From Hofstenia miamia (Eukaryota; Xenacoelomorpha; Acoela; Hofsteniidae), in the NCBI GenBank assembly GCA_900660155.1, contig CABFPE010000168.1, forward strand, positions 167,881-197,548: a stretch of DNA of 29,668 nt, in the 5' to 3' direction. Positions 1-10,678 of this stretch are shown here, in pieces; position 1 is the first letter of the stretch; each line of letters begins with the position of its first letter. Made by a program: the position numbers and the translations under genes. A model generated the notes under the pieces. The model was not told the origin of the DNA, ran no database searches, and saw nothing but the letters and a program-made list of their open reading frames with translations.

Positions 1-7
1 CAAATTG

Positions 8-11
<4 letters not shown>

Positions 12-42
<31 letters not shown>
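12..42. repeat. (TA)n microsatellite
   Basis: Uninterrupted alternating TA of about 31 bases. A plain dinucleotide repeat at the window edge. Confidence 0.95.
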
Positions 43-46
<4 letters not shown>

Positions 47-3000
47 TCAGTACTACATATATGGAAAATTACGATTATCGTCTGTTTAGAGCACTAGATG
101 AAATCAAATTATTAACGATATTTTATGCATACAATTTTAATGACTGAAATGTCTAAATTTTTGTATAAAATAATGGTGTTAGCAATGCATATATGGGTCT
201 TAGTAAGTTTGCAAATCATTACAAAAAATGTAAGATTGCTTAGAAACTAAAAATGCACTCTTTGAGTTAACACGATATTTTAAGGTGTTAATAATTGTTT
301 TTTGTAATCAAGATAAATATATAATTCAAAAATACATTTTGCATTATGAAATTAAAGCAAAAGAATAAATATATGAATTCATGAAATGTATATGAAATTT
401 ATAAAAAAATAGAAATGCGGAATGAATTCAACTTAACTTTAAAACTTACAATGCACCATTAAATGATGCCTTTTTCGTCGAGTTTTGATACAAATATTTT
501 CCTGTCACATTTTTGGCGCAGCATTCTTGTTGATAAAATATGTTCGTCAAGTTTTGTAGTATTAGATGGATTGAGATTAAGGTATGATATATAATGTCCA
601 TTGTTCCCAAACGCTTGTGAAAGCATTTGTATATTATGTTGAAAAAACATTTAGCTGTGAAATTAATCAGAGTAACGCAGCAGAATATGTCAATATGAAA
701 ATAAGACAATTACGCTGTTCTCTTAAGAAGAACTAATTTTTGTTTCTATAAGACTTGGTTTGTATTGCATTTATTGGATTGTATTTCAAAATTTTGTAAT
801 CAACATTTTCTCTTTTCAATATACATACACTTGATATTCTATAAATAAAATAAATCTAGTTATTAAATTGTGACATGTATACACTTAAAAACTGTTTATT
901 CAAATCACTGAAACTTGTCAATAATGTTATAATCATTGATGTAAGTAAGCATATTAGCGCTAAAAATATTTTGCTAAAATTTGTCAGTAAGAAAAAATTG
1001 ACCAGAAGAATAAATAAAAAACTTAGACGCTAAGAATATATTGTTTCAAATGATATTTTACTTTCGTTCTGGCTTTTATTTTGTAATGAAATGTGCTAAT
1101 TTCAATGATATATTTGACTTGATTACAGAAAACTACTATCACCAAAAGTCCTGGTAACCCAGAGTGTATTATTAATTTTTTAACAGTCGTGATTTAGAAA
1201 CTTACTAAGACACATATATGCATTGTTAACATTAATGTTATCAAAAAAATTAAATATTTCTCGTATTAAAATGATATGCATAAAATATCTATATTAATTT
1301 GGTTTCATTTAGAGCTCTAAGATGCAAAAATGGCAATTTTCCAAATAGTAGCATTCTGAATATATACATACTTAAAACTAGGGATTTCGAAATTTCATTC
1401 ATTGCTACTTAATCGCATTAAAGACTGTTTCTCATAATGATTAATGCAAACGATTAATTAAATAGCTCAATAAATGTCTGCCTACGTTTATATGCATAGA
1501 TATGTTTGAAATATGCAGAATTGAAATGCTTCGCAATAAAGCTATTTGTAGTATTCAGCTGCAACGTGACTTCATAATAACCGTTAAATATACTGTAAAC
1601 AGACATTTAACGTAGACTTCATCGTTAACATTTATTCACGAATTTATTCCGAGTGCAAGTTGGGCAATTGCTTTACGATCATGTTAACGTAAAACGCCAT
1701 TTGTTGACGGTGTTGTTTACAGTTAGATTTTCACTTGTTAACATATTGAATTTGCCTCACTTCCCTTATTAACTTATTTCTGTTTCATTGTTGTTGTTTC
1801 GTTCACACTTTTTTCTTGATTAGATGAAGTAGGATGTAATTCCTCGTAGAACCGTTCACTTAATATTTGATTTCTGTTATATTGTAATCGCTTCTGTCAG
1901 AAATTTGCTTGGTTACCTAGAGAAAGATATAAAATGACTTTTCACAATACTGTTTACTTAAATACAATTAGTTATTTAAGCTAGCAATGTCTTCGAAAAT
2001 GTTCGTGTACCATTAAACATTCTCTTTAATACCTACAATCATTGAAAACAACTTATAATTATAACTTACTTATCTATACGACTATTTTGCTAATTTGAAG
2101 CACTATTTTGCTTGTTGTTAAAACTTTATAAGACTATTACTGCTATTTTATCATCCTATAATGACCATCCTAATAGTTCTATTTTGACTAGTTTTTAACT
2201 ACTGGATATCCGGTCTCTATTAATAATGTACAGTTGTCATATAGTCAAAGTAAAATATCACAATTTAGCTATTTCCCGAATCTTTTTCGACATTATTATC
2301 AAATGACCACTATAAGAGATTTATGGGGGAATATAATCAGTATTAAGCAAAAAACCTGTAATTCAGACTGCAATTGAATGAAATCTCTAAACCATGTCAA
2401 AGTTTCAAATCCCAACTTGAAAATGTAAACAATGGTACACCTAGATTCGGTGTACGACTGGCTATGCATACATGTAATTGGAATAATTCATAGAGAGACT
2501 TAATTATGTACGTGACTTTGGTTTCAAGGTTCTGCTTGTTTATCTAGAAAATAATTGGAAAACGCCTTATAACTTTTGAATAGCATCTACATTTCAGGAA
2601 GTTTCACACAATTAAGCCCACATTCAAGTTTGTGGCCATTTATAAATGAAATTTTCAAATTCCAATCTTTGAATTATATATTTAAGAATGTCTGTTGGGA
2701 ATTTATTATCAGATTAAATTTTATGTGTACTGAAAATGATAAAACATATTCACTCCTAAAGGTAATATTCATAGTCAATGCGCTTAAAAGATCATTAAAA
2801 GTTTATCATAAAATGATGATTGAATACGTAATTATAGTGAGTGTGCAAAATTTTATGTAGCCCAGTTGAAAAAATCCTTGTTGCTGGCTGACTGTGGAAA
2901 TGTTTTTACTAAATTGTCAAATAAAATTTAAACGAGGACGATTAAGAGACAAAATAAATACACTATCAGGTAAAGTGAGTAAATTAGGAATTGTTATTCT

Positions 3001-3600
3001 TAAGATTAGCCACTTGTCACACGTTGCAGACTGACATTTAGACAACATGACATTGTGAATTGAATAAACATAAACTAATTAATGATTAGCTAACCAAACA
3101 TTTTATAAATATCTTAGTGCATTAAAATTACCTCGTTCTGGTTATCTGTAAAACCCGTTTCGTTATATCAAGTAATTTTATTGGATAAATGTCCAATGTT
3201 TAAAAAGCACAAAAATTACTCGCAAAATAAATGACTCGGTTATCCTAATAACCCGTATGTGAATGTAGAAATTTTTTTTAAATAAAAATAATTTCGGGAG
3301 CTAGCACTTTGTGTGAAAAACGTAGATGACATTTCTCAATTAAATTCGTATTGTAGAATAAACAACTAAAGTTTCTCATGTTCAAGGTCGTTTTTTAACC
3401 CTAACTAATAACAATAGATATTTTTGCTGTGGAAGTTATTACCTAAGCCTATTTATATTTTGCTATTACAAGAACAACGAAAATCAACATAAAACAACAT
3501 CTAAAACCATGAAGCTATTTAAAACACTCACGCCATTTGCGTATTTCAATGCTTACGTAATAATAAGCTTGACTTTTTTTAGATGAGCCTCCTTGTGAAA
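43..3600. other. AT-rich intergenic DNA, no gene seen
   Basis: About 3.5 kb of very AT-rich sequence. The longest open frames here (for example 94 codons on the plus strand near 2,576 and 87 on the minus strand near 446) have no recognisable domain, are rich in codons expected from AT-rich noise, and lack convincing splice partners. No repeat ends, RNA gene or promoter could be supported. Confidence 0.6.
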
Positions 3601-3638
3601 ATTTTTTCGATCATTTGTTTATATAAATGTGAGCCGCA

Positions 3639-3716
3639 GACTCAGTAGACCCGGAAGCCTTATTCAAAAAATTGACCCGGTGACTCGGCTGACCCGCCAA
3701 CAAATCCCTGACTCGG
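3639..3716. repeat. Cluster of GACYCGG-like heptamers
   Basis: Six close variants of GAC(C/T)CGG start at 3,639, 3,648, 3,674, 3,682, 3,691 and 3,710 in otherwise AT-rich DNA, just beyond the phosphatase polyadenylation signal. Spacings are 9, 26, 8, 9 and 19 bases, so it is not a regular tandem array. It may be the end of an unrecognised transposable element. Confidence 0.4.
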
Positions 3717-3753
3717 TTGCAACTCTGGTACAGGAAATACATACTATAATCAA

Positions 3754-3759
3754 TTTATT
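3754..3759 (-). promoter_or_regulatory. Polyadenylation signal AATAAA
   Basis: AATAAA on the minus strand about 35 bases after the TAG stop of the acid phosphatase gene. The position and orientation fit the 3' end of that transcript, with a very short 3' UTR. AATAAA is common by chance in AT-rich DNA, so its position is the main support. Confidence 0.5.
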
Positions 3760-3793
3760 GGCAATATAAAAAAGGCTCATAATATTTAAAATA

Positions 3794-4584
3794 CTAAGTA
3801 TCTTTGGTGATCGTGAAGTAATCAATGAGTAATGATGTATTTGTCTCTTCATTAATGCCATACGCCGTGAAATTCAAAGAGCTTGATGTTATATCCATCA
3901 TAGCATACCCGTAGATCCTTTCTCTAACGACACTCCAAACCGGTTTTTTTTCTTGAAATAACGAAAAGTCTTCTTCATTTCCAGCATTACCAAGAATTAC
4001 ATAAGTTGTATACTTGGGGTTCTCATATAAGTGTATAGATGAAAACTTTTCATAGTTGTAGTGATATAGAGGATACATTCTTTCATAGTCATGTTCGTGT
4101 CCATTAACGGCAAGATCAACTCCATATTTATGAAACAACGCTTCCAAGGAATAGTCTCCTTTGTAGCCAACGCGCATTAGATTATCCTTTGTGCAAGTTA
4201 GGGTATCCATTGAAGAACAGTACAATCCCCGATGACCGTGAACTATTATCCAAGGTATGGTCTTGCGATTTGCAACTGCTTTTATTAAATCCTGTTCTAG
4301 CCAATTGTATTGGGTTTGCATGCGATCATATCCATATTCGTCAAGGAAATAATATGCCTCGGAGTTGTAAAAAATTATATGAGCTGGACCAATATCTAAG
4401 CTGTAGAAGAGATTATCTTTTCCAGGATTGTTGAACCGATTTTTGTATTCTGTAAAATTGTGTCCAGAATCGTGATTACCAGGTATTGTCATGTATGGAT
4501 GATATGCCGACAATGGTTCTATCATGTTCATAAATTTGTCACCAACAATTCCTTCATCATCATCCATATCATAAGCAATGTCAC
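3794..4584 (-). CDS. Purple acid phosphatase (ACP7-like), last exon
   Basis: This exon encodes most of the metallophosphoesterase domain of a metal-dependent acid phosphatase of the animal ACP7 type, which hydrolyses phosphate monoesters and normally enters the secretory or lysosomal route. It opens inside the GDIAYD block (metal ligands Asp and Tyr), then shows GNHD (Asn ligand), VHGHRG (His ligand) and GHEHDYER (two His ligands). With FGDLG in the preceding exon, all five blocks of the purple acid phosphatase family are intact. Acceptor: CACTTAG, with AG at 4,585-4,586 and the exon beginning GTGACATT. The phase is 1 and joins exactly to the donor at 4,822. About 263 codons end in TAG at 3,794. 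Asn-X-Ser/Thr sites (for example NFT and NTS) suit a secreted glycoprotein. I see no frameshift or internal stop. Confidence 0.93.
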
Positions 4585-4821
4585 CTAAGTGCATACTTTT
4601 AATTAAATAACTACTTTTACGGAAGTAATGGAAAAATATTTATATCATGTAAATTTTAGGAGAATTTAGCTGAGAATGGAAAGTTAGAAAGTACATGTAT
4701 TTTGAAATTAATTGAAACTTTTTATTAAAAGTACAACAAACGAGACAATGTAATGTTTTTTAATATCAAACTAAATTTTAGATTTTTCAAATCAATTTTC
4801 AATTGAATGAAGATAGGTTAC

Positions 4822-5001
4822 CTAAATGCAAAACATAGCTGAAGGTGCCTTTTAACTTTTTCATGTATGACATAGATACGGGATTTACAAGTCCAAGGTC
4901 ACCAAACAATAGAATCGTTGGTGACCAAGAAGAAGCATCACTCTTGAGAGTTTTGAATGATCGCCATTTACTTGATGCGTATGAATTTCCAACGGAATAG
5001 A
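4822..5001 (-). CDS. Purple acid phosphatase (ACP7-like), middle exon
   Basis: This exon of 180 bases carries the end of the N-terminal fibronectin-like domain (VYSVGNS, the strand ending in the family's Y-x-x-G turn) and the start of the catalytic domain: SWSPTILLFGDLG, with the first metal-ligand Asp in FGDLG, then FSYVLHLG leading into the next exon. Acceptor TTTAG (AG at 5,002-5,003) and donor CATTTAG|GTAACC (GT at 4,820-4,821) are both phase 1. Joining to the last exon restores the family's L-H-L-G-D-x-A-Y-D block with no change of frame. The intron to the last exon is 237 bases; the intron on the 5' side is 3.0 kb and holds several repeats. Confidence 0.9.
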
Positions 5002-5297
5002 CTAAATTCACTGTTAGTAACATAGAGTCTTTCAGGATTTGAAGTTATTTCTTATGTATTCCATTGCTTCAATTTCGTATTTTCAAGAAAAAAATGAAAA
5101 TATAAAGGGATTATTCGGGAATACCAGTAGGTTATCCTTTGGTTATTGACAACTGCAATTTACATCATGATTATATTTTCGCTAGAAATACTAATTAAAA
5201 CACAATAGGCTTAATCAATAATATTTTGAAAATTCGAATAGCAACTATGAAATTATGTTACATATTTATTATTACTTTGTTAAAATATAGTTACTGG
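5002..5297. other. Intron sequence, nothing recognised
   Basis: First part of the 3.0-kb intron (5,002-8,001) of the phosphatase gene. It is AT-rich with no coding or repeat signal that I can support. Confidence 0.6.
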
Positions 5298-5313
5298 CAG
5301 GGGCGCACCCAGC
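5298..5313 (+). mobile_element. hAT-type terminal repeat remnant (candidate)
   Basis: CAGGGGCGCACCCAGC looks like the tip of a hAT element (hAT termini commonly start CAGKGGCG). The sequence beyond it (CTGAGGAGGGG, then a TA repeat) is unlike the AT-rich surroundings. I found no matching opposite terminus and no convincing 8-bp target duplication, so this is an orphan end. It could belong with the hAT transposase remnant at 7,037-7,485, whose 3' end points this way, but the 1.7-kb gap makes that speculative. Confidence 0.3.
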
Positions 5314-5331
5314 TTTTTTTCTGAGGAGGGG

Positions 5332-5334
<3 letters not shown>

Positions 5335-5363
<29 letters not shown>
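5335..5363. repeat. (TA)n microsatellite
   Basis: Run of about 14 TA units directly after the GC-richer patch at 5,298-5,334, inside the phosphatase intron. Confidence 0.95.
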
Positions 5364-5366
<3 letters not shown>

Positions 5367-6240
5367 CATATTTTCATAGATATTCTTACATGCAAAGTAG
5401 TTTATAAATTCATTATTCTGAAGATTTTCACTACAACAATGGAAAAAGCATTGTCAGGGAAATTAAATAGTATACACTTTTTGACATGCTACCCAAAACA
5501 GAAAGGTTGATATTAACGAAATTCAACTATTCAATTTAAGGTTTACTATTTCATATATCTACTTTTTATGTCATTTTTATAATTAAATTTCAACATAGCA
5601 AACGTAACCAGCATACTATGAATGTTTGTTAAAAATTACTAAAACTGAATTATTTTTCCCTACCCCTATTCAACCATTACTAAGATTGGCTAACACACAT
5701 ATCTGCTCCGTGGTTCAGTAGGTGAGGATGATTTCGAACACAGACTGTTGTCCTGTTAACTGATCCTAATCTCAATAGGAAAAATTTCCATTTTTTGTGG
5801 TAGGATGATCTTTAAAAAATTCTTACTTTCTTATTTCTTAGTTATTCCAACCAAAAACTTAGGCCTAATTCTTGCAGGCTTGAATCATGCCCAACTCAAC
5901 TTTTAAGAAAATGTGCTCACTGAAGTTGAAAATTCTAGATTGAATTTTTCAAGAATAGATAATACTGATGTACAATTTCAAAACGTTGTTTAAGAAATTG
6001 TATAATATTCACTACAACTGTTGTGCAATAGTTTATTTTTTTCAATTTCAGCCCCTTTTTTCCAATAGCTCAGTCGAGCCCCAGCCCACCGCGGCTCCGA
6101 CTTCAACTCCTGTTAGCAGAAGAGAACAGGACTGAGAATCATGCCGTATTAATACTGTGCGTCCACAAAATACCTTTAGTTACATTTTGTAACTTGCCAT
6201 AATTTGAATTTAATACATTATTGCTCTAAATGTATTTTAT
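5364..6240. other. Intron sequence with one GC-rich patch
   Basis: AT-rich intron DNA. A GC-rich patch at about 6,051-6,125 (containing CCCAGCCCACCGCGG) contrasts sharply with its surroundings and is probably a fragment of a transposable element that I cannot name. A tRNA-like candidate at 5,703-5,770 is listed separately. Confidence 0.5.
5703..5770 (+). repeat. Possible tRNA-derived SINE head
   Basis: TGGTTCAGTAGG at 5,711-5,722 fits the RNA polymerase III A-box consensus (TRGYNNARNNGG) at every position. A weaker B-box-like GTTAACTGATCC lies about 32 bases downstream, a spacing typical of tRNA genes and SINE heads. The intervening ACTGTTGTC resembles an anticodon arm, but the arms do not pair cleanly, so it is not a working tRNA gene. 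The SINE reading is tentative because only one box is good and no tail or target duplication was identified. Confidence 0.28.
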
Positions 6241-6535
6241 TAGTAATTGCTATGTAATACAACACATGTAATTACAAGATAAAAATAAAATACAGAAACC
6301 GTGTCCAAATCTATTTTCACATTTTGCAAAATGTAAAATAACATTAAATGTGTTTCAAAATTAATATAATTCATTATTTCTAGTTTCGTTTTTAGCAATG
6401 CTATGTAATTAAAATATTTCACTACAGGTAAAAAATACAGAAACCGTGTCCAAATTATTTTCACATTTTGCAAGATAAAACTTTGAAGAAAATTTCATTC
6501 AAAATTGCTATATTTCTCATTGCTAGTTTCGCATT
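6241..6535. repeat. Two-copy tandem repeat, unit about 155 bp
   Basis: Two diverged units share ATACAGAAACCGTGTCCAAA (near 6,291 and 6,436), CACATTTTGCAA, and the join TAGTTTCG(C/T)(A/T)TTTAGCAAT that separates the units. A partial third start follows at about 6,530. The unit is AT-rich and non-coding; the minus-strand open frame across it is only the repeat read twice. Confidence 0.65.
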
Positions 6536-7036
6536 TAGCAATAATTTGAGTTAAATGATTGCCAAGAAATCGTAGCATAAAAACCAATTTTGATCTGCAT
6601 AAATACCTTATGTATAAGCAAAAATCATTGTTGTGAGATTACAAACAAAATTACGAGTGCTTCATAAGTAATTTTGAACTGGGGGCTAATTTTAATTAAA
6701 AACTTATTATGTAAACAAATTAACATTATGTTGGTACACATTAGAGAATATTAAAAATTAACGAAAAACATTAAATATTTGTCTATCTAAATCAAATTCA
6801 AACCATTTTTTAAAATATTTTAATAGCTTATTTTTGGCCATTTGAAATAATTTAAATAAACTTTCCGTTTGACTAACTAAAAAGTACCAATAAGTCAACA
6901 ATAAAAATTTCATTTCTTTTGAATAGTGAACACAAAGTTTCTTTTATTTAGTTTAAGAGAAATGTACTACAATTTAAATTATGACTGATACTATATTTTA
7001 CTTGAGTTGCTAATTTTATCATGCATATGTATTAGA
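6536..7036. other. Intron sequence, nothing recognised
   Basis: AT-rich sequence between the tandem repeat and the hAT remnant. No domain, terminal repeat or RNA gene was seen. Confidence 0.55.
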
Positions 7037-7485
7037 TTACTGGTAACTGAACAGAGACAGCCTATGAGTGTTTGCATTAATGAACTCATCAGCTATCATG
7101 TCCATATCAAGCTGGTCTGTTTCTTTCTTATGTATATTCAACAGCATCAGATGATTTATTCTCCTTTGTGTTGTTGTGCTTCTCAAATAGGTTTTTATTC
7201 TTCTCAAGGAGCTGAATGATCTTTCACTTGTAGCATTGGTTGCTGGCATGACTAGTATCAGCTTAACTAGTTTAACAACTTCATCAAAGAATACTTTTCT
7301 TCCACTACCTTCAATCAGATATTGTTTAATGTCACTCAGTGTCACAGCATTGTCTTTTAAAATATCATTGGACAATGTAGAGAGTTGAGTTACTAAGGCA
7401 ACTTTGTTCAGATCAGTGTAGATATCTAGAACATCATTGAGCTCCTGTTCATATGGTTGCTGATTTACTGCTCTTAGAATTAACG
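7037..7485 (-). pseudogene. hAT transposase remnant, C-terminal dimerisation domain
   Basis: The translated minus strand shows the hAT C-terminal dimerisation region: NATSERSFSSLRRIKTYLR, then a conserved IxxLMLLNIHK block and a TAA stop. The frame is open upstream of the first Met to about 7,485 (through AVNQQPYEQELNDVLDIY), so roughly 145 residues remain out of the 600 or more of a full transposase. The zinc finger and the RNase H-like catalytic core are not seen nearby, so it cannot act alone. It resembles the ZMYM1-like hAT proteins common in invertebrate genomes. It lies inside the phosphatase intron in the same orientation as that gene. Confidence 0.88.
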
Positions 7486-8001
7486 GATAAAATAAAAGTA
7501 TAAACTAATTTTTTATTGAAATATTAAAATTGTAAACACAACTGGACTAAAACATATTGGGATCTTATAAGAATTATCAGAATGTTAAACCAAAAGCATC
7601 ATCTGATGTTACAATATATTTAAACTAAAAACTGCCAAGACAAGTTTTGTTCAAGTAATTCAAACTGTAACTATTTTTCACTAAGTTTGAATTTTTTCAA
7701 TCAAAGGTAATAATTGAAATGAAACATTCAATATTAGGTATATCAATTAGATCGATATCAATCTTGACTTAAATGATTCAAAGTAACTAATCAAAATTAC
7801 GTGTATTTACAAAACTAAACAGATTAACGTCAACGACAATGCAAATAATGTACTAAATCACAATGAAATAAAAGTTAGTTTGTTGGAAATAAAATATTAT
7901 TAAATTATGATTTTACTCTTAGATTCAAATAGCTACAATCAGACTTAAAATTTTTCAATAATAGAAATAAATATATAATCGAGCAATATAGAATTTCTCA
8001 C
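7486..8001. other. Intron sequence, nothing recognised
   Basis: AT-rich DNA between the hAT remnant and the phosphatase exon at 8,002, with no coding signal. Confidence 0.55.
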
Positions 8002-8208
8002 CATAAGTAGTGTCAAGTTTAAGGTTAGTCGCCACGGCTTTATATACATATCCTGCCCTTTGACTGTTGTTATAACCATCGTAATGAATGTATTTTTCGC
8101 AACTTACTTCTACTGTTACAAATGAAGTTTCATTTTCGCCGTACTTGAGGAATCCTTTACCGCTGTCAGCTTCCGTTGCCCATGTTATGTACATTGATTT
8201 AGGATTCT
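8002..8208 (-). CDS. Purple acid phosphatase (ACP7-like), N-terminal domain exon
   Basis: 69 codons covering most of the fibronectin-like N-terminal domain of purple acid phosphatases. ENPKSMYITWAT is the conserved strand with its Trp, FLKYGENETS is the next strand, and NLKLDTTY leads across the splice to VYSVG in the next exon. Acceptor ATAATTTAG has AG at 8,209-8,210; donor TATG|GTGAGA has GT at 8,000-8,001. Both are phase 1 and join in frame to the exon at 5,001. A still more upstream exon must supply the start, the signal peptide and the family's first conserved block before this strand. The 8,266 Met that opens the frame is in intron sequence and is not the true start. Confidence 0.87.
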
Positions 8209-9366
8209 CTAAATTATAACATGTGTATACATTGTAATAAACCGACGTACTTGTACATATGCCCACTTAGTATTACACTTTTATAATGGCAAAAATTATA
8301 ATGGATTAGAAGTATTCAATGACGGATTTTTCAGAGGATCGCCATAATAACAAAATTGGATGCTCGAAACTACTACATTATAAGCAGAATATGTGCAAGT
8401 CAAACGCAGAAATTATGAGCAAGTCTATTCTAATATACAAAACGTGCAATGTACAGCCTAGTATTTTAAAAAATAAGGCATAATTGTTGTTTCAAGTTTT
8501 TAACTCTGGCATTCTATAATATTTTTCGAGGTAGATGTAGTGTTTTGCGGCCAAGGCAATTTTGACCTTTGCCGGAAGTTGGCCGCAATGCTTTAACCGT
8601 AGCCGGCCGTTAACCTTGATTTTTTTGCTGTAGCCGGCGCTTTTTACGTCTAATAAGTGAAATACTGCAATTTTCAATGGAACGATTAAAACAAGCTCAT
8701 AGTTCGAACAATTAAGGAAAATGGTCAAAGCGACTAAGTTTTAAAATCAAAAATGCAAATAAATATTATTGAAATAAATTGTTCATCATAATGTTAGAAA
8801 TGAATTTTGGCCGTGGATGCAGAACAACAATAAATGCAGAATGTTCTCTATAAATATTTTATTTCCGCTGTTAATTGAACATATACAAGCAAGTAAGTTT
8901 CTTCTTCCTTATATTTTCAAGCTTTTCATTTTTTATACACTGTTTTTCAAAATTTAACTTAATTAAATAAAATACTTCATGATTTTATTTTAAGGGAATT
9001 ATTGTAATTTTAATTATGGAGTTAATTTGAAATACTTAATGATGCATCTTTGATGTTGAGAAAGATTTGATACAACGTTCAAAACAGTACAAACCATAAT
9101 TCAGAGTATTGTTCGTGTACGCGAGCAATACATGGAAGAATAGATTTTAATACATGCACGTATTTACGAGAAGTTTTCAAATACTAACGGCTCAATGCAA
9201 AACGGAAAGGATTCCAGGGGCCCAGTCTGGGCATGGATAATATATTAAGTGAAAATAAAAACCTTAGTGTTGGATGACGAAAGTCTAGAAAATATTTTAT
9301 CGTGATATTTTGCAATTGTAATGTTAATGTATAGTATACTAGTATATAGACTTATTTCAAGATCCC
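8209..9366. other. Upstream intron or flank, mostly unassigned
   Basis: AT-rich except for a GC-rich hairpin patch at 8,540-8,645 (listed separately) and a short CCAGGGGCCCAG motif near 9,211. I searched the minus strand for the missing phosphatase exon, which in this family begins near a Pro-Glu-Gln-Val-His-like block, and did not find it. Confidence 0.45.
8547..8586. repeat. GC-rich hairpin in AT-rich DNA
   Basis: Perfect 8-bp arms GCGGCCAA (8,547-8,554) and TTGGCCGC (8,579-8,586), with an inner GGCAA/TTGCC pair and a 5-base bulge on the right arm. Two copies of GTAGCCGGC follow (about 8,599 and 8,630). Probably part of a small transposable element; a regulatory role upstream of the phosphatase exon is possible but unsupported. 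Confidence 0.45.
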
Positions 9367-10205
9367 TACCCACGTAGCCAACCACTGGTGGACCACCAGT
9401 GGCAGAAGCGGTGGGCCACCGGGTGGATTTGGCCGCCCGTATGCCAGTGGACCAGCAGTGGCTAACTGGTGGCAAAAGTATGATTTAAGCATCAGAGCAA
9501 TGTCTCAAAAGTAGCAACAGCAAACTTTTATATTGATAGAGTTTAAACTAACATAAACCCAACAAAGGTTTGAAGGAAATGCTAGCAAGCTCACCATTTA
9601 CATTGATTTTAAATTGACAATGGAAAATACAACGAATTTTTTTATTATAAGCAATAACAACAAGCATACAAAAATGCTCAATTTAGATTTAATTTTCGAT
9701 TTCAGAAGAAATTGCAATTTTAAACATTATTGTTTCCAATAATTAAAAATGACTTTTGCCAAATTTTAAGTACTCATGTAGACATTAATTTCAAGGTCCA
9801 CGAATATTCGTGAATAAATAATTTTGAAATTTCATTCTGCACATATATCTTATAATTTTTGCAAACAGAAAATTGCAAAAAAAGCTCTTCACAATGAATT
9901 TTATATATTTATCAGATCTAAGAAGCATAATAATGAATAGTATTTTACTTGCAAGCATTAGCTCATATATTATTTATGATTAAGAGTAAATCAGATGTCA
10001 CTAGTGGTCCAACAGTGCTCCATTGGTGGCTATGAGTGGCTGCAATTGGCTACTACTGCCACTACTTATCCACCAGTGGTCCAATAGTGGCTGTAATTGC
10101 CACTCCTGCCACTGCTTCCCCACCAGTGGTCTACTAGTGGGAACTGATGGCCGCCCATGCCATTCATTCCCCACCAATGGACCACTGGTGGTGGCTACAT
10201 GGGTA
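9367..10205. mobile_element. MITE-like element with palindromic subterminal repeats
   Basis: Terminal inverted repeats TACCCACGTAGCCA (9,367-9,380) and its partner TGGCTACATGGGTA (10,192-10,205) agree at 13 of 14 positions. Inside both ends lie many copies and variants of the palindrome CCACTGGTGG/CCACCAGTGG/CCACTAGTGG. On the left, 9,382-9,402 is a perfect 10-bp inverted repeat with a single-base gap. GGCCGCCC...ATGCCA occurs in direct orientation near both ends. The middle (about 9,480-9,990) is plain AT-rich DNA with no transposase. Open frames of 70-77 codons over the right end are only the repeats read through. The target duplication is not clear. Many short subterminal repeats are typical of binding sites for a transposase supplied in trans (inference). 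Family not recognised. Confidence 0.6.
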
Positions 10206-10678
10206 TCTGATAGCATATGTGGGACCTACATGTATAGAAGATTATATAATTGTTGATTTAGTAATTTATCTCTAAAATTAACGCGGGGTCTATGAAAATA
10301 CATGCTCCACTGCTGCTAGTTCCAATAAGTTATCGAGGGAACTCGTTTTGTTATTATTTTAACATGGAAAATTGTATTTTTAATTCCATCATACCCTTAA
10401 TGTAATATACTTTCATTAAAATATGTAGTTATGCAATATAGGCATATTAATGCAAGAAGCTCAACAAAAATACTAACATTTTCATAGATAATAATGTAAA
10501 CGTACATTCATAGACTAATACACGAATACGTACACGGAATACATACACGAAGTTTTCTGGCAAGATACATACATGCACGGAACGGAGAAGGCAGTACACG
10601 ACAATGCTCTGCTTGCACTCAGCATGCAATTGATCTTGAGAAAGTAGCTCCATTCAAGCCTGTATTGAGAAAACAAAC
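10206..10678. other. AT-rich spacer
   Basis: No gene or repeat supported. A 68-codon minus-strand frame near 10,447-10,653 overlaps the region just 3' of the candidate signal exon and has no domain. Confidence 0.5.

Noticed and set aside
446..709. Minus-strand open frame of 87 codons
   Set aside because: Cys/Phe/Ile-rich AT-noise composition, no domain and no splice or regulatory context; a second overlapping frame is equally open.
2576..2860. Plus-strand open frame of 94 codons
   Set aside because: No recognisable domain or signal. Length is possible by chance in 30 kb of AT-rich DNA, and it stands alone in a gene-free region.
5703..5770. A functional tRNA gene
   Set aside because: The arms do not form a sound cloverleaf and the B-box has several mismatches; at best a SINE head.
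5298..6125. A complete hAT element bounded by the CAGGGGCGCACCC tip and the GC-rich patch near 6,060-6,125
   Set aside because: The right patch is not an inverted match of the left tip, and no 8-bp duplication flanks the pair.
7007..7219. Plus-strand open frame over the hAT remnant
   Set aside because: Antisense shadow of the hAT dimerisation domain, which reads clearly on the minus strand.
10001..10256. Open frames on both strands over the right end of the MITE
   Set aside because: They are low-complexity translations of the CCACTGGTGG palindromes and stay open only because the repeat lacks stops.
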